Program-made: the position numbers and the translations under genes | Notes under the pieces: model-generated | Told to the model about the DNA's origin: nothing | The model's database searches: none | What the model saw: the letters and a program-made list of their open reading frames with translations, nothing else | Shown here: piece after piece, positions 8,340 through 17,237 of the stretch | How the letters are laid out: each line of letters begins with the position of its first letter | How positions within the stretch are numbered: the stretch's first letter is position 1 | Source: Caballeronia sp. dw_19 | GTDB taxonomy: Bacteria > Pseudomonadota > Gammaproteobacteria > Burkholderiales > Burkholderiaceae | Direction of reading: 5' to 3' | Length of the DNA: 64,000 nt | Assembly: GCF_018449515.1 (NCBI RefSeq) | Contig: NZ_JAAVUQ010000036.1 | Location: 1 to 64,000, forward strand

Positions 8340-9392
8340 ATGAGACTTTGCAATGGCCGAGCCGCGCTGCGCGTGCTCGCGGCTGCCGCTGCGTTGTGCG
8401 GCGCAGCAGCACTGAGCAGTCAGGCAGCGCACGCCGCTCCCGACGCCCATTTCGTTTTGATCAGCCACGCGCCGGATTCGGATTCGTGGTGGAACACGAT
8501 CAAGAACGCCATCAAACAGGCGGACGAGGACTTCAATGTCCAGACGGATTACCGCAACCCGCCGAACGGCGATATTGCCGACATGGCGCGGCTGATCGAG
8601 CAAGCTGCGGCACGCAACTATGACGGCGTGATCGTCAGCATTGCCGACTTCGACGTGCTGAAGGGTTCGATCGCCAAGGTCACGGCGAAGCACATCCCGC
8701 TCATCACGATCAATTCCGGTACCGAGGAGCAAAGTGCCCAGCTCGGCGCGATCATGCACGTGGGTCAGCCTGAATACGTAGCCGGTAAAGCAGCGGGCGA
8801 GAAGGCGAAGGCGGCGGGCATCAAGTCGTTCCTATGCGTGAACCACTACGCGACCAATCCGGCTTCGTTCGAACGCTGCCGGGGTTTCGCCGATGCGATT
8901 GGCGTCGACTTCAAGTCCTCCACGCTGGACGCAGGCCAGGACCCGACCACGGTGCAATCCAAGGTGAGTGCGTATTTGCGTAATCACCCGGATACCCAGG
9001 CCGTGCTCGCACTCGGCCCGTTGTCGGCGGACCCGACCATCAAGGCGCTCAAGCAGATGGGCGTGGCGGGCAAGCTCTGGTTCGCAACCTTCGACTTCGA
9101 TAGCGATATTGCGAAGGCAATCCAGGATGGCACGATCCAGTTCGCCATCGACCAGCAACCCTACTTGCAGGGTTATATCCCGGTCGCGGTACTGGCTATC
9201 GTGAAGAAGGAACATACGACCGACCCGGTCAAGATTCGCCAGATCCTTGAAGCGAATCCGAAGTTCCAGGCGCGGCTTAGCACCTACGGGCTCGCTCCGT
9301 CCTATGGGCCACGCAATATCGGCTCAGGGCCGGGCTTTATCAGCAAGGAAAATGTCGACAAGGTGCTGAAGTACGCAGGTCAGTACAGATGA
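8340..9392 (+). CDS. Periplasmic sugar/inositol-binding protein of an ABC transporter
   Basis: A 350-residue solute-binding protein of the ribose/galactose-binding (periplasmic binding protein 4) type. A signal peptide with an arginine-containing n-region and an alanine-rich core ends near AHAAPDAHF. The mature part has VSIADFDVLKGSIAKVTAKH, TINSGTEEQ and the hinge segments of the family. Start: an in-frame GTG exists at 8331, but the ATG at 8340 follows a GGTGGAG ribosome site and is preferred. It is the first gene of the rightward inositol operon, so inositol is the likely ligand. A strong hairpin immediately after the stop probably lowers expression of the downstream genes. Confidence 0.88.
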   Translation: MRLCNGRAALRVLAAAAALCGAAALSSQAAHAAPDAHFVLISHAPDSDSWWNTIKNAIKQADEDFNVQTDYRNPPNGDIADMARLIEQAAARNYDGVIVSIADFDVLKGSIAKVTAKHIPLITINSGTEEQSAQLGAIMHVGQPEYVAGKAAGEKAKAAGIKSFLCVNHYATNPASFERCRGFADAIGVDFKSSTLDAGQDPTTVQSKVSAYLRNHPDTQAVLALGPLSADPTIKALKQMGVAGKLWFATFDFDSDIAKAIQDGTIQFAIDQQPYLQGYIPVAVLAIVKKEHTTDPVKIRQILEANPKFQARLSTYGLAPSYGPRNIGSGPGFISKENVDKVLKYAGQYR

Positions 9393-9396
9393 ACCC

Positions 9397-9449
9397 GATG
9401 GCGGCGCGGTTAGTTTGACCTCAAGCGTGTTGCAAACCGCGCCGCCATC
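9397..9449 (+). promoter_or_regulatory. Intercistronic stem-loop after the binding-protein gene
   Basis: A perfect 15-bp GC-rich stem (9397-9411 with 9435-9449) and a 23-nt loop begin 5 nt after the stop codon. It is followed by TTCG, not a T-run. In binding-protein-dependent transporters such hairpins protect the upstream mRNA or cause partial termination, giving excess binding protein. That role is inferred here. Confidence 0.7.
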
Positions 9450-9570
9450 TTCGAAAACACTTTCAAGCATTCATCACGTCATCCGCATTATTGAACCGTA
9501 TCGCTCGCGCATCAGCATGTTCGCCCCGTGAACCAACGCCGCATCGCGAATGAAAGACGAAGGAGACATC

Positions 9571-10752
9571 ATGGGCGTAGCCGGAAAACCTATTCTCTCG
9601 GGACATCGCAAGCCGTCTGACGGCGTCGCGACATCGAGCTCATCCACCGTCACCGCAGCGGCCTCGGCCGACGAGCGTATCCGCCGCGAATCCCGTTTCG
9701 GGCACATCCTGAATCGTCCGGAATTCGCCGCGATCTCGGGCGCCGTACTGGTCTTTGTCGTGTTCGGGATCGCTGCCGGCGGCTCGGGCATGTTCAATCT
9801 TGACGGCATCATGAACTGGTCGCAGGTGTCCGCTTACCTGGGCATCCTCGCCGTCGGCGCCTGCCTGCTGATGATTGCCGGCGAGTTCGACCTCTCGATC
9901 GGCTCCATGATCGGCTTTGCCGGGATGATGGTCGCCATTCCCACCGTCTATTTCCACTGGCCGATCTGGCTTGCGATCATTTTCGCCTTCGCGGGCTGCA
10001 TGCTGCTCGGCGCGCTGAACGGCTATATCGTCATGCGCACGCGGCTGCCGTCGTTCATCGTCACGCTGGCCTTCCTGTTCATCCTGCGCGGCCTGACGCT
10101 CGCTCTATCGATCATGTTCGCCGACCGGACGATCGTTTCCGGCGTAGGCGACATTGCCGCGAAAGACTGGCTTGCCAATACCCTTTTCCATGGCGTCGCC
10201 CTCCGCGATTTATTCGTGTGGCTCGGGCACGTAGGAATCCTGAAGATGCTCGACAACGGCCAGCCGCTCGTACCGGGTATTCCGAAAGTGATCATCTGGT
10301 GGGTCGTGCTCGCCGCCATTGGCGCGTTCGTGCTCGCGAAGACCCGTTTCGGCAACTGGATTTTCGCGGCCGGCGGCGACGCGGTGGCGGCCAAGAATGT
10401 CGGCGTGCCGGTGCGGCGCGTGAAGATCTCGCTCTTTGTGCTGACCGCATTCTGTGCGTGCCTGTTTGCTGTGCTGCAGGTGTGCGACATCGGTTCGGCT
10501 GCGGCAGACCGGGGCCTCGAAAAGGAATTCGAGGCGATCATTGCCGCCGTGATTGGCGGGACCTTGCTCACCGGCGGCTATGGCTCGGTAATCGGTGCGT
10601 GTTTCGGCGCGCTCATCTTCGGCGTGGTCCAGATCGGCATTGGCTACACCAGCGTGCCCTCTGACTGGTTCCGCGTGTTCCTCGGCATGATGCTGCTGAT
10701 CGCCGTGCTGTTCAATCACTACGTGCGCCGCCGCGTGTCACAGGCTCAATGA
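9571..10752 (+). CDS. ABC sugar/inositol transporter permease, RbsC type
   Basis: A 393-residue inner-membrane permease of the ribose-type family. The N-terminal cytoplasmic tail of about 60 residues is followed by about ten hydrophobic segments. It contains the family motif GEFDLSIGSMIGFAGM and a C-terminal GGTLLTGGYGSVIGACFGALIFG loop that contacts the ATPase. The frame extends to an ATG at 9550, but the ATG at 9571 has an AAGGAG site with 5-nt spacing and is chosen. It partners the binding protein upstream and the ATPase 31 bp downstream. Confidence 0.9.
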   Translation: MGVAGKPILSGHRKPSDGVATSSSSTVTAAASADERIRRESRFGHILNRPEFAAISGAVLVFVVFGIAAGGSGMFNLDGIMNWSQVSAYLGILAVGACLLMIAGEFDLSIGSMIGFAGMMVAIPTVYFHWPIWLAIIFAFAGCMLLGALNGYIVMRTRLPSFIVTLAFLFILRGLTLALSIMFADRTIVSGVGDIAAKDWLANTLFHGVALRDLFVWLGHVGILKMLDNGQPLVPGIPKVIIWWVVLAAIGAFVLAKTRFGNWIFAAGGDAVAAKNVGVPVRRVKISLFVLTAFCACLFAVLQVCDIGSAAADRGLEKEFEAIIAAVIGGTLLTGGYGSVIGACFGALIFGVVQIGIGYTSVPSDWFRVFLGMMLLIAVLFNHYVRRRVSQAQ

Positions 10753-10783
10753 GCAGCCTCAATAAGGTCAAGGAGAAGAAACC

Positions 10784-11602
10784 ATGTCCGATCCCATCCA
10801 GAGCGCACCGCCCGCGCCCGAAGACACCATCCTCGCGCTGGAAAACGTCAGCAAGTTTTTCGGCAAGGTGATCGCGCTGAACGGCGTCACGCTACGCCTC
10901 AAACGCGGCGAAGTGCATTGCCTGCTCGGCGACAACGGCGCCGGCAAATCGACCCTGATCAAGACGCTGGCGGGCGTCCATACGCCCTCCTCCGGCGAGT
11001 ATCTCGTCGATGGCAAACCGGTCCGCTTCGGCTCACCAAAAGAAGCGCTCGATCTGGGTATTGCAACGGTCTATCAGGATCTCGCGCTAGTGCCGCTGTT
11101 GTCGGTGGCGCGTAATTTCTTCATGGGACGCGAGCCGCAGAAAAAACGCTTCGGCTTTATCAACGTGATGGACCTGGATCTGGCCGCAGAAACATCGCGC
11201 GCGCGGCTCTCCGAAATGGGCATCAACGTGCGGGACGCGCATCAACCCATTGGCACGATGTCCGGCGGCGAAAAACAATGTCTCGCTATCGCACGGGCGA
11301 TCCACTTCGGCGCGCGCGTCCTGATCCTCGATGAACCCACTGCAGCGCTCGGCGTGAAGCAAAGCTTTAACGTGCTGAAGCTGATTCACACGGCGCGCGC
11401 GAAAGGCATCTCCGTGATCTTCATCACGCACAACGTACACCACGCGTATCCCATCGGTGATTCGTTCACGCTGCTCAATCGCGGCAAGTCGATGGGTACG
11501 TTTACGAAAGACACGATCACCAAAAACGAAGTACTCGACATGATGGCGGGCGGCGCCGAAATGCAGGAAATGATGAACGAACTCGAGGGCGCGCCGGCTT
11601 GA
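10784..11602 (+). CDS. ABC sugar/inositol transporter ATP-binding protein (single domain)
   Basis: A 272-residue ATPase with Walker A GDNGAGKST, Q-loop in TVYQDLALVPLLSVARNFFMG, signature MSGGEKQCLAIARA, Walker B VLILDEPTAALG and the switch histidine in FITHNVHHAYP. Unlike RbsA-type ATPases of about 500 residues it has one nucleotide-binding domain, as in the fructose-type FrcA, so it presumably works as a homodimer. An AAGGAG site precedes the start. It completes a three-gene importer that feeds the iol enzymes immediately downstream. Confidence 0.9.
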   Translation: MSDPIQSAPPAPEDTILALENVSKFFGKVIALNGVTLRLKRGEVHCLLGDNGAGKSTLIKTLAGVHTPSSGEYLVDGKPVRFGSPKEALDLGIATVYQDLALVPLLSVARNFFMGREPQKKRFGFINVMDLDLAAETSRARLSEMGINVRDAHQPIGTMSGGEKQCLAIARAIHFGARVLILDEPTAALGVKQSFNVLKLIHTARAKGISVIFITHNVHHAYPIGDSFTLLNRGKSMGTFTKDTITKNEVLDMMAGGAEMQEMMNELEGAPA

Positions 11603-11629
11603 GCCGCCACGCGCCGCCGCGGCGGTTTT
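11603..11629 (+). terminator. Possible weak terminator/attenuator before iolC
   Basis: GC-rich inverted repeats (CCGCC...GGCGG, including the palindrome CCGCCGCGGCGG at 11614-11625) are followed directly by TTTTC. The structure could reduce read-through from the transporter genes into iolC. The hairpin geometry is ambiguous and this is inference. Confidence 0.35.
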
Positions 11630-11654
11630 CGTCATCTACAGAACAGGATCGAAC

Positions 11655-13649
11655 ATGGCATTGCAATCATCAACCGGATCGCGCTTCGCAACCGGGCGAA
11701 CTCGCGACATCGTGTGCCTCGGGCGGCTCGCGGTCGATCTCTACGCGCAGCAAGTCGGCGCACGGCTCGAAGACGTGTCGAGCTTCGCGAAATATCTCGG
11801 CGGCTCGTCGGCGAATATTGCGTTCGGGTGCGCTCGGCTCGGCCTCAGATCGGCGATGCTTTCGCGCGTCGGCAACGACCACATGGGCCGTTTTCTCACC
11901 GAGACACTGGAGCGCGAGGGCTGCGATACCAGCCACGTGCGCATCGATCATGACCGGCTGACCGGCTTGGTGCTGCTCGGCATAGAAGACCGCGATACGT
12001 TCCCGCTCGTGTTTTACCGCGATGACTGCGCGGACATGGCCGTCGATGAAAACGACTTCGACGAGGCGTTCATCGCTTCATCGAAAGCGCTGCTGATTAC
12101 GGGAACGCATTTCTCCACCGATCAGGTCAACCGCACGAGCCGTCGTGCGCTCGATTACGCGCGCCGCAACCAGGTTCGCACGGTGCTCGATATCGATTAT
12201 CGGCCGGTACTTTGGGGACTCACCGGCAAGGCCGATGGCGAGACACGGTTCATCGCGAATGAAGGCGTGACCGCGCATCTGCAAAGCATCCTGCCGTTGA
12301 TGGATCTTGTGATCGGCACCGAAGAAGAGTTTCGGATTGCTGGCGGCAAGGACACGATGATCGACGCACTCGCTGCCGTTCGCGCCGTAACAGACGCAAT
12401 GCTGGTGGTCAAGCGCGGGCCGATGGGCTGCTCGATCATCGATGGCGACGTGCCGGTTTCCATCGACGATGCGCCGGTTTATCGCGGTGTTGAAGTGGAG
12501 GTGCTGAACGTGCTCGGCGCGGGCGATGCCTTCGCGTCCGGCTTCCTCGCCGGATGGTTAAGAGACGAATCGCTCGAAGTCTGCGCGCGCACGGCGAATG
12601 CGTGCGGTGGGCTTGTCGTATCGCGTCATGGTTGCGCGCCCGCCATGCCGACGCCCGCCGAACTCACCTACTTCCTCAATGCCGCGCAGGCCGACCCTAT
12701 CCGCATGCGCAGGCCCGATCGCGACGCAACGCTCGCGCGTCTGCATCGTGTCACGCCAGCTCGAAAAACATGGGATGAAGTGCTCGGTTTTGCCTTCGAT
12801 CATCGCAACCAGTTCTTCGATCTCGCGCAGCAAACCGGCGCAGATGAATCGCGCATTGCTGCGCTCAAAGCCTTATTCGTGGAGGCCGTGGCGCAAACGG
12901 AAAAAGAACGCGGCCTGGAAGGACGCATCGGTGTACTGATCGACGACCGCTACGGCCAAGATGCGTTGAACGCGGCGACGGGTCGTGGATGGTGGATCGG
13001 ACGGCCCGTGGAATTGCCGGGCTCCATGCCGCTTGTCTTCGATCATGGCCGATCAATAGGCACGACGCTGATCGAGTGGCCACGTGAGCATGTGGCGAAG
13101 TGCCTGGTTCACTATCATCCCGATCATCCGCACGATCTCCGCCTTGAACAGGAAGCGCAGATTCGCGCGCTATACGACGCGGTTCAGGCCAGCGGGCACG
13201 AGTTATTGCTCGAAATCATCGTGCCGAAGAACGGTCCGCCGATCGAGGAAGATACAGCGTTGCGATCGTTGAAACGGCTTTATAACCTTGGCATCTATCC
13301 CGAGTGGTGGAAGCTCGAACCCATGAGCGCGGCGCAGTGGCAAGCTGTCGATGCACTGATTGCCGAGCGTGATCCGGCATGCCGCGGAGTCGTGCTGCTG
13401 GGCTTGTCCGCCGCTGTCGATCAACTGTGCGAGGGCTTCAAACCGGCGGCTTTATCGAAGACGTGCCGTGGATTCACCGTCGGCAGGACGATATTTCACG
13501 AGCCGAGTCACGCGTGGCTGGCGGGTTCCATCGACGACGCTGAACTCATCGCGCGGGTTCGACGGACGTTCGAAACGCTGATCGATGCATGGCGCGCGGC
13601 ACGGACGAAGAACGCCACGCAAGCGCTTACGCAGGAGCAGGCAGCATGA
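11655..13649 (+). CDS. iolC: 5-dehydro-2-deoxygluconokinase fused to a C-terminal DUF2090 aldolase-like domain
   Basis: The 664-residue two-domain protein has a PfkB sugar-kinase domain at about residues 1-335. Its second signature is NVLGAGDAFASGFLAGWL, and the catalytic base is Asp291. The C-terminal DUF2090 domain runs from about 350 to 645 (HPDHPHDLRLEQEAQI and related blocks). The kinase phosphorylates 5-dehydro-2-deoxy-D-gluconate. The C-terminal domain is thought to supply the following aldolase step that IolJ performs elsewhere. The fusion is common in proteobacteria and explains why no separate iolJ is present. The stop overlaps the iolD start by 4 nt (ATGA). Confidence 0.92.
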   Translation: MALQSSTGSRFATGRTRDIVCLGRLAVDLYAQQVGARLEDVSSFAKYLGGSSANIAFGCARLGLRSAMLSRVGNDHMGRFLTETLEREGCDTSHVRIDHDRLTGLVLLGIEDRDTFPLVFYRDDCADMAVDENDFDEAFIASSKALLITGTHFSTDQVNRTSRRALDYARRNQVRTVLDIDYRPVLWGLTGKADGETRFIANEGVTAHLQSILPLMDLVIGTEEEFRIAGGKDTMIDALAAVRAVTDAMLVVKRGPMGCSIIDGDVPVSIDDAPVYRGVEVEVLNVLGAGDAFASGFLAGWLRDESLEVCARTANACGGLVVSRHGCAPAMPTPAELTYFLNAAQADPIRMRRPDRDATLARLHRVTPARKTWDEVLGFAFDHRNQFFDLAQQTGADESRIAALKALFVEAVAQTEKERGLEGRIGVLIDDRYGQDALNAATGRGWWIGRPVELPGSMPLVFDHGRSIGTTLIEWPREHVAKCLVHYHPDHPHDLRLEQEAQIRALYDAVQASGHELLLEIIVPKNGPPIEEDTALRSLKRLYNLGIYPEWWKLEPMSAAQWQAVDALIAERDPACRGVVLLGLSAAVDQLCEGFKPAALSKTCRGFTVGRTIFHEPSHAWLAGSIDDAELIARVRRTFETLIDAWRAARTKNATQALTQEQAA

Positions 13650-15508
13650 ACAGCACGCTTCGTTTAACCACCGCGCAAGCGCTGGTCCGCTATCTCGCCG
13701 CGCAGCAAACGCCGGACGGCGAGCCGCTGTTCGGCGGCGTCTTCGCGATCTTCGGGCATGGCAACGTGGCGGGTATTGGCGAGGCGTTGTACGCGCATCG
13801 CGAGACGTTGCCGACCTACCGCGCGCATAACGAGCAGGCGATGGCGCACGCGGCTATCGCCTATGCAAAGGCACATTTTCGACGCCGCATGATGGCGGTG
13901 ACCACGTCCATTGGTCCGGGCGCGACCAACCTGGTGACCGCCGCCGCGCTCGCGCATGTGAACCGGTTGCCGGTGTTGTTGCTACCCGGCGATGTGTTCG
14001 TATCGCGCGCCCCCGATCCGGTCTTGCAGCAAGTAGAAGATTTCGCCGATGGCGGTATTTCCGCGAACGATGCATTGAAACCCGTCTCGCGTTACTTCGA
14101 CCGCATCGTGCATCCGGCGCAATTGCTGACTGCGTTGCCGCGCGCCATGCGGGTGCTCACAGACGCCGCATTGTGCGGACCGGTGACCCTCGCGCTGCCG
14201 CAGGACGTGCAGGCGATGGCCTATGACTACCCCGCGTCGTTCTTCGAACCGCGTGTGGTTCCGTTCCACGCGCCCTCCCCGGTCGATGAAGAAATCGCGC
14301 AGGCCGCCGCTGCATTGCGCGCGGCTAAAAAGCCCTTGCTCGTGTCGGGCGGTGGCGTTCTCTACGGTCTCGCAACCGATGCATTGCGTTCTTTCTCCGA
14401 GCGCCACGGCATCCCCGTTGCCGAAACGCAAGCCGGAAAAAGTGCGCTCGCATGGGACCATCCGCTGAATCTTGGCGGTATCGGCGTGACGGGATCGGAC
14501 GCGGCCAACGCACTCGCGCACGAAGCGGATTGTGTGCTCGCGGTCGGTACGCGGCTGCAGGATTTTACGACCGGATCGAACACGCTGTTCACACAGGCCA
14601 AGCTGGTTGGCATTAACGCAAATGCATTCGATGCCTTGAAACAAGGCGCTTTATCGGTCGAAGCCGATGCGCGTCTTGCCCTCGGTGCGTTAAGCGCAGC
14701 ACTCGGTGACTGGCGCGCGTCGCCGCCGTGGACCGCGCGTGCGCATGAACTTGCCGATAGCTGGCGTGCCACCGTCGACCAGGTAACGAACGCGCATCAA
14801 GACGACAACACGTTGCCGCGCGAAGCCGACGTGATCGGTGCGGTGCAGCGCTCTAGCGCGCAATCGGCGGCGCATGACGTGGTGGTTTGCGCGGCAGGAA
14901 CGTTACCCGCCGATCTGCAAAAACTATGGCGCACGAGCACACCGGGCGGTTATCACGTCGAATACGGCTACTCGTGCATGGGCTACGAGATCGCCGGCGG
15001 TCTCGGTGCGAAACTCGCGCGGCCGGCAAGTGAAGTGATCGTGATTGTCGGCGACGGCAGCTATCTGATGATGAACAGCGAGTTGGCTACGTCGGTGATG
15101 CTTGGGGCCAAACTGATCGTGGTACTGCTCGACAATCGCGGATACGGTTGCATCAACCGTTTGCAGCAAGCATGCGGCGGCGCTCCGTTCAATAACCTGA
15201 TCGACGATTGCCGCCAGGGCCCCGAAGGCGCGCCCGTTATCGACTTCGCGATGCACGCACGCTCGCTCGGCGCGAGCGCTGAACATGTTGCGAATATCGA
15301 TGAACTCGAAGCCGCGATGCAACGCGCCCGTGCCTCCACACGCTCGTATCTGATCAGCATCGACACCGATCCGGCACGTCCCACAGAAGAAGGCGGCTGG
15401 TGGTGGGAAGTGGCGGTGCCGGAAGTGTCATCGCGTGAAGCGGTGCGCTCGGCGCGCGCAAACTATGAACATGAAATCACGGCGCGTTCGAAGCGCACGA
15501 AGGAATAA
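13646..15508 (+). CDS. iolD: 3D-(3,5/4)-trihydroxycyclohexane-1,2-dione acylhydrolase (ThDP-dependent)
   Basis: Cleaves the ring of trihydroxycyclohexanedione to 5-deoxyglucuronate. The 620-residue thiamine-diphosphate enzyme has an N-terminal Pyr domain with the HNEQAMAHAAIAYAKA glutamate segment. It also has a central domain and a C-terminal PP domain with the ThDP motif GDGSYLMMNSELATSV followed by VVLLDNRGYGCINRLQ. The frame opens upstream at 13589, but the ATG at 13646 has a GCAGGAG ribosome site and gives the usual length and the ATGA overlap with iolC. It lies between iolC and iolE in the catabolic operon. Confidence 0.93.
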   Translation: MNSTLRLTTAQALVRYLAAQQTPDGEPLFGGVFAIFGHGNVAGIGEALYAHRETLPTYRAHNEQAMAHAAIAYAKAHFRRRMMAVTTSIGPGATNLVTAAALAHVNRLPVLLLPGDVFVSRAPDPVLQQVEDFADGGISANDALKPVSRYFDRIVHPAQLLTALPRAMRVLTDAALCGPVTLALPQDVQAMAYDYPASFFEPRVVPFHAPSPVDEEIAQAAAALRAAKKPLLVSGGGVLYGLATDALRSFSERHGIPVAETQAGKSALAWDHPLNLGGIGVTGSDAANALAHEADCVLAVGTRLQDFTTGSNTLFTQAKLVGINANAFDALKQGALSVEADARLALGALSAALGDWRASPPWTARAHELADSWRATVDQVTNAHQDDNTLPREADVIGAVQRSSAQSAAHDVVVCAAGTLPADLQKLWRTSTPGGYHVEYGYSCMGYEIAGGLGAKLARPASEVIVIVGDGSYLMMNSELATSVMLGAKLIVVLLDNRGYGCINRLQQACGGAPFNNLIDDCRQGPEGAPVIDFAMHARSLGASAEHVANIDELEAAMQRARASTRSYLISIDTDPARPTEEGGWWWEVAVPEVSSREAVRSARANYEHEITARSKRTKE

Positions 15509-15511
15509 GCG

Positions 15512-16417
15512 ATGAGCACGTTCGATGTACGGATCGGCATCAATCCGCTGTCATGGATGAACGACGACCTGCCCTCGCTCGGCGGTGAGACCCCGCTAAG
15601 CGTGGCCCTGACCGAAGGCAAGCAGATCGGCTACGAAGGGTTTGAACTCGGCAACAAATTCCCCCGCGAACCGGAAGCGTTGAAAACGCTGCTCGCCGGC
15701 TATGACCTCGCGCTCGTCTCCGGCTGGTATTCCGGACGGCTCGCCGAGCGCAGCGCGGAAGACGAGATCGCGGCCGTGGGTCCGCATCTCGACCTGCTTG
15801 CAAAAAACGGCGCGACAGTCATGGTCTACGGTGAAGTCTCGGACTCTATCCAGGGCGCACCGCGACCGCTGTATCAGCGCCCGCGTTTTTTCTCCGATGA
15901 TCGTTGGAACGAGTACGCAAACCGCCTCAACACATTCGCCGAATACACGCTTTCGCGCGGCGTCCGGGTGGCCTATCACCATCACATGGGCGCTTATGTC
16001 GAAACGCCTGCGGATGTCGATCGCCTGATGAGCCTCACCAACGAAGCCGTGGGCCTGCTCTTCGACGCCGGTCACATTACGTTCGCCGGCGGCGATCCGC
16101 TGACGGTTCTCAACAAGCACATCGCGCGGGTTTGCCATGTGCATTGCAAGGATGTCCGGCCAGAAATCATCAAGCTTGCCCGGAACCGGAACTGGAGCTT
16201 CCTGGAAGCGGTGATCAACGGCGCGTTCACCGTTCCCGGCGACGGCACGGTGGACTTTCCATCGATCATCGCCCGATTGAAGCAGCAGGGTTATCGCGGC
16301 TGGCTCGTGGTCGAAGCGGAGCAGGATCCCGTCATTGCCACCAGCTATGCGTATGCCGAGAAAGGCCACAAGACGCTGCGCGCGCTCGTCGATCAAACAC
16401 TTCAGGAGGCAGCATGA
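15512..16417 (+). CDS. iolE: Myo-inosose-2 dehydratase
   Basis: Dehydrates 2-keto-myo-inositol to the trihydroxycyclohexanedione that IolD opens. The 301-residue protein is a xylose-isomerase-like TIM barrel with the IolE N-terminus GINPLSWMNDDLPSLGG, metal-binding segments YHHHMGAYVETPADVD and FDAGHITFAGGDP, and a C-terminal EAEQDP. It starts 3 nt after the iolD stop and its own stop overlaps the iolB start (ATGA), so translation is coupled through the operon. Confidence 0.94.
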   Translation: MSTFDVRIGINPLSWMNDDLPSLGGETPLSVALTEGKQIGYEGFELGNKFPREPEALKTLLAGYDLALVSGWYSGRLAERSAEDEIAAVGPHLDLLAKNGATVMVYGEVSDSIQGAPRPLYQRPRFFSDDRWNEYANRLNTFAEYTLSRGVRVAYHHHMGAYVETPADVDRLMSLTNEAVGLLFDAGHITFAGGDPLTVLNKHIARVCHVHCKDVRPEIIKLARNRNWSFLEAVINGAFTVPGDGTVDFPSIIARLKQQGYRGWLVVEAEQDPVIATSYAYAEKGHKTLRALVDQTLQEAA

Positions 16418-17223
16418 GCCTGCTCGTCAAGGCATCGCGCGAAGGCCAGACCATCGCGCGCGTCACGCCCGAAACTGCTCTATGGAAACACGTGGGCTTC
16501 GCCGCCTATCGGCTGGAAACCGGCGACATCGTGCATGTGCATGAGGCGCAGCGTGAAGTGTGCATCGTCGTGTTGTCGGGGACGGTGAGCATAGAAGCCG
16601 GTGAGCATAAATGGGAGAAACTCGGCTCGCGCAACAGCGTGTTCGAGGACACCGCGCCCTACGCGGTTTATCTGCCGCCCAAGCTCGCCGCGACTATACG
16701 GGCGGATCGCGATGCGGAGATCGGTGTGGCGAGTGCGCCCGCTACGGGCAAGTATCCGGCACGGTTGATCGAGCCATCACAGATGACACGCTCAACCCGC
16801 GGCAAAGGTGCGAATACGCGTTACGTCTGCGATATTCTTCCGCAAACCGAACCCGCAGAAGGTTTGCTTGTAGTCGAGGTAAGGACGCCCGGTGGTCACG
16901 CTTCAAGCTACCCTCCGCACAAGCACGACACGGACAATGTGCCGATCGAGAGTTCGCTTGAGGAGACTTATTATCATCGGTTGAATCCGCCGCAAGGGTT
17001 TGCCTTCCAGCGCGTTTATACCGACGAACGCGATCTCGATGAAACCATGGCCGTTGAAGATCACGACGTCGTCATGGTGCCGCGCGGTTATCACCCTGTC
17101 GTGGTGCCGTATGGTTACGACAACTACTACCTGAACGTGATGGCCGGCGACAAACGGACCTGGCACTTTAAAAACGACCCGAAGCACGAATGGATCGTCG
17201 AGAGGGATAGCAAGGCTTCGTGA
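16414..17223 (+). CDS. iolB: 5-deoxy-glucuronate isomerase
   Basis: Isomerises 5-deoxyglucuronate to 5-dehydro-2-deoxy-D-gluconate, the IolC substrate. The 269-residue bicupin has metal-site segments HASSYPPHKHD and ETYYHRLNPPQGFAFQRVY and the family ending GYDNYYLNVMAG. The frame is open far upstream inside iolE, but the ATG at 16414, preceded by CAGGAGG, overlaps the iolE stop and gives the family length. It is the last gene of the rightward operon. Its stop lies only 14 bp from the convergent livF stop, and no clear terminator separates them. Confidence 0.94.
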   Translation: MSLLVKASREGQTIARVTPETALWKHVGFAAYRLETGDIVHVHEAQREVCIVVLSGTVSIEAGEHKWEKLGSRNSVFEDTAPYAVYLPPKLAATIRADRDAEIGVASAPATGKYPARLIEPSQMTRSTRGKGANTRYVCDILPQTEPAEGLLVVEVRTPGGHASSYPPHKHDTDNVPIESSLEETYYHRLNPPQGFAFQRVYTDERDLDETMAVEDHDVVMVPRGYHPVVVPYGYDNYYLNVMAGDKRTWHFKNDPKHEWIVERDSKAS

Positions 17224-17237
17224 CTTAACTTCGTCAG

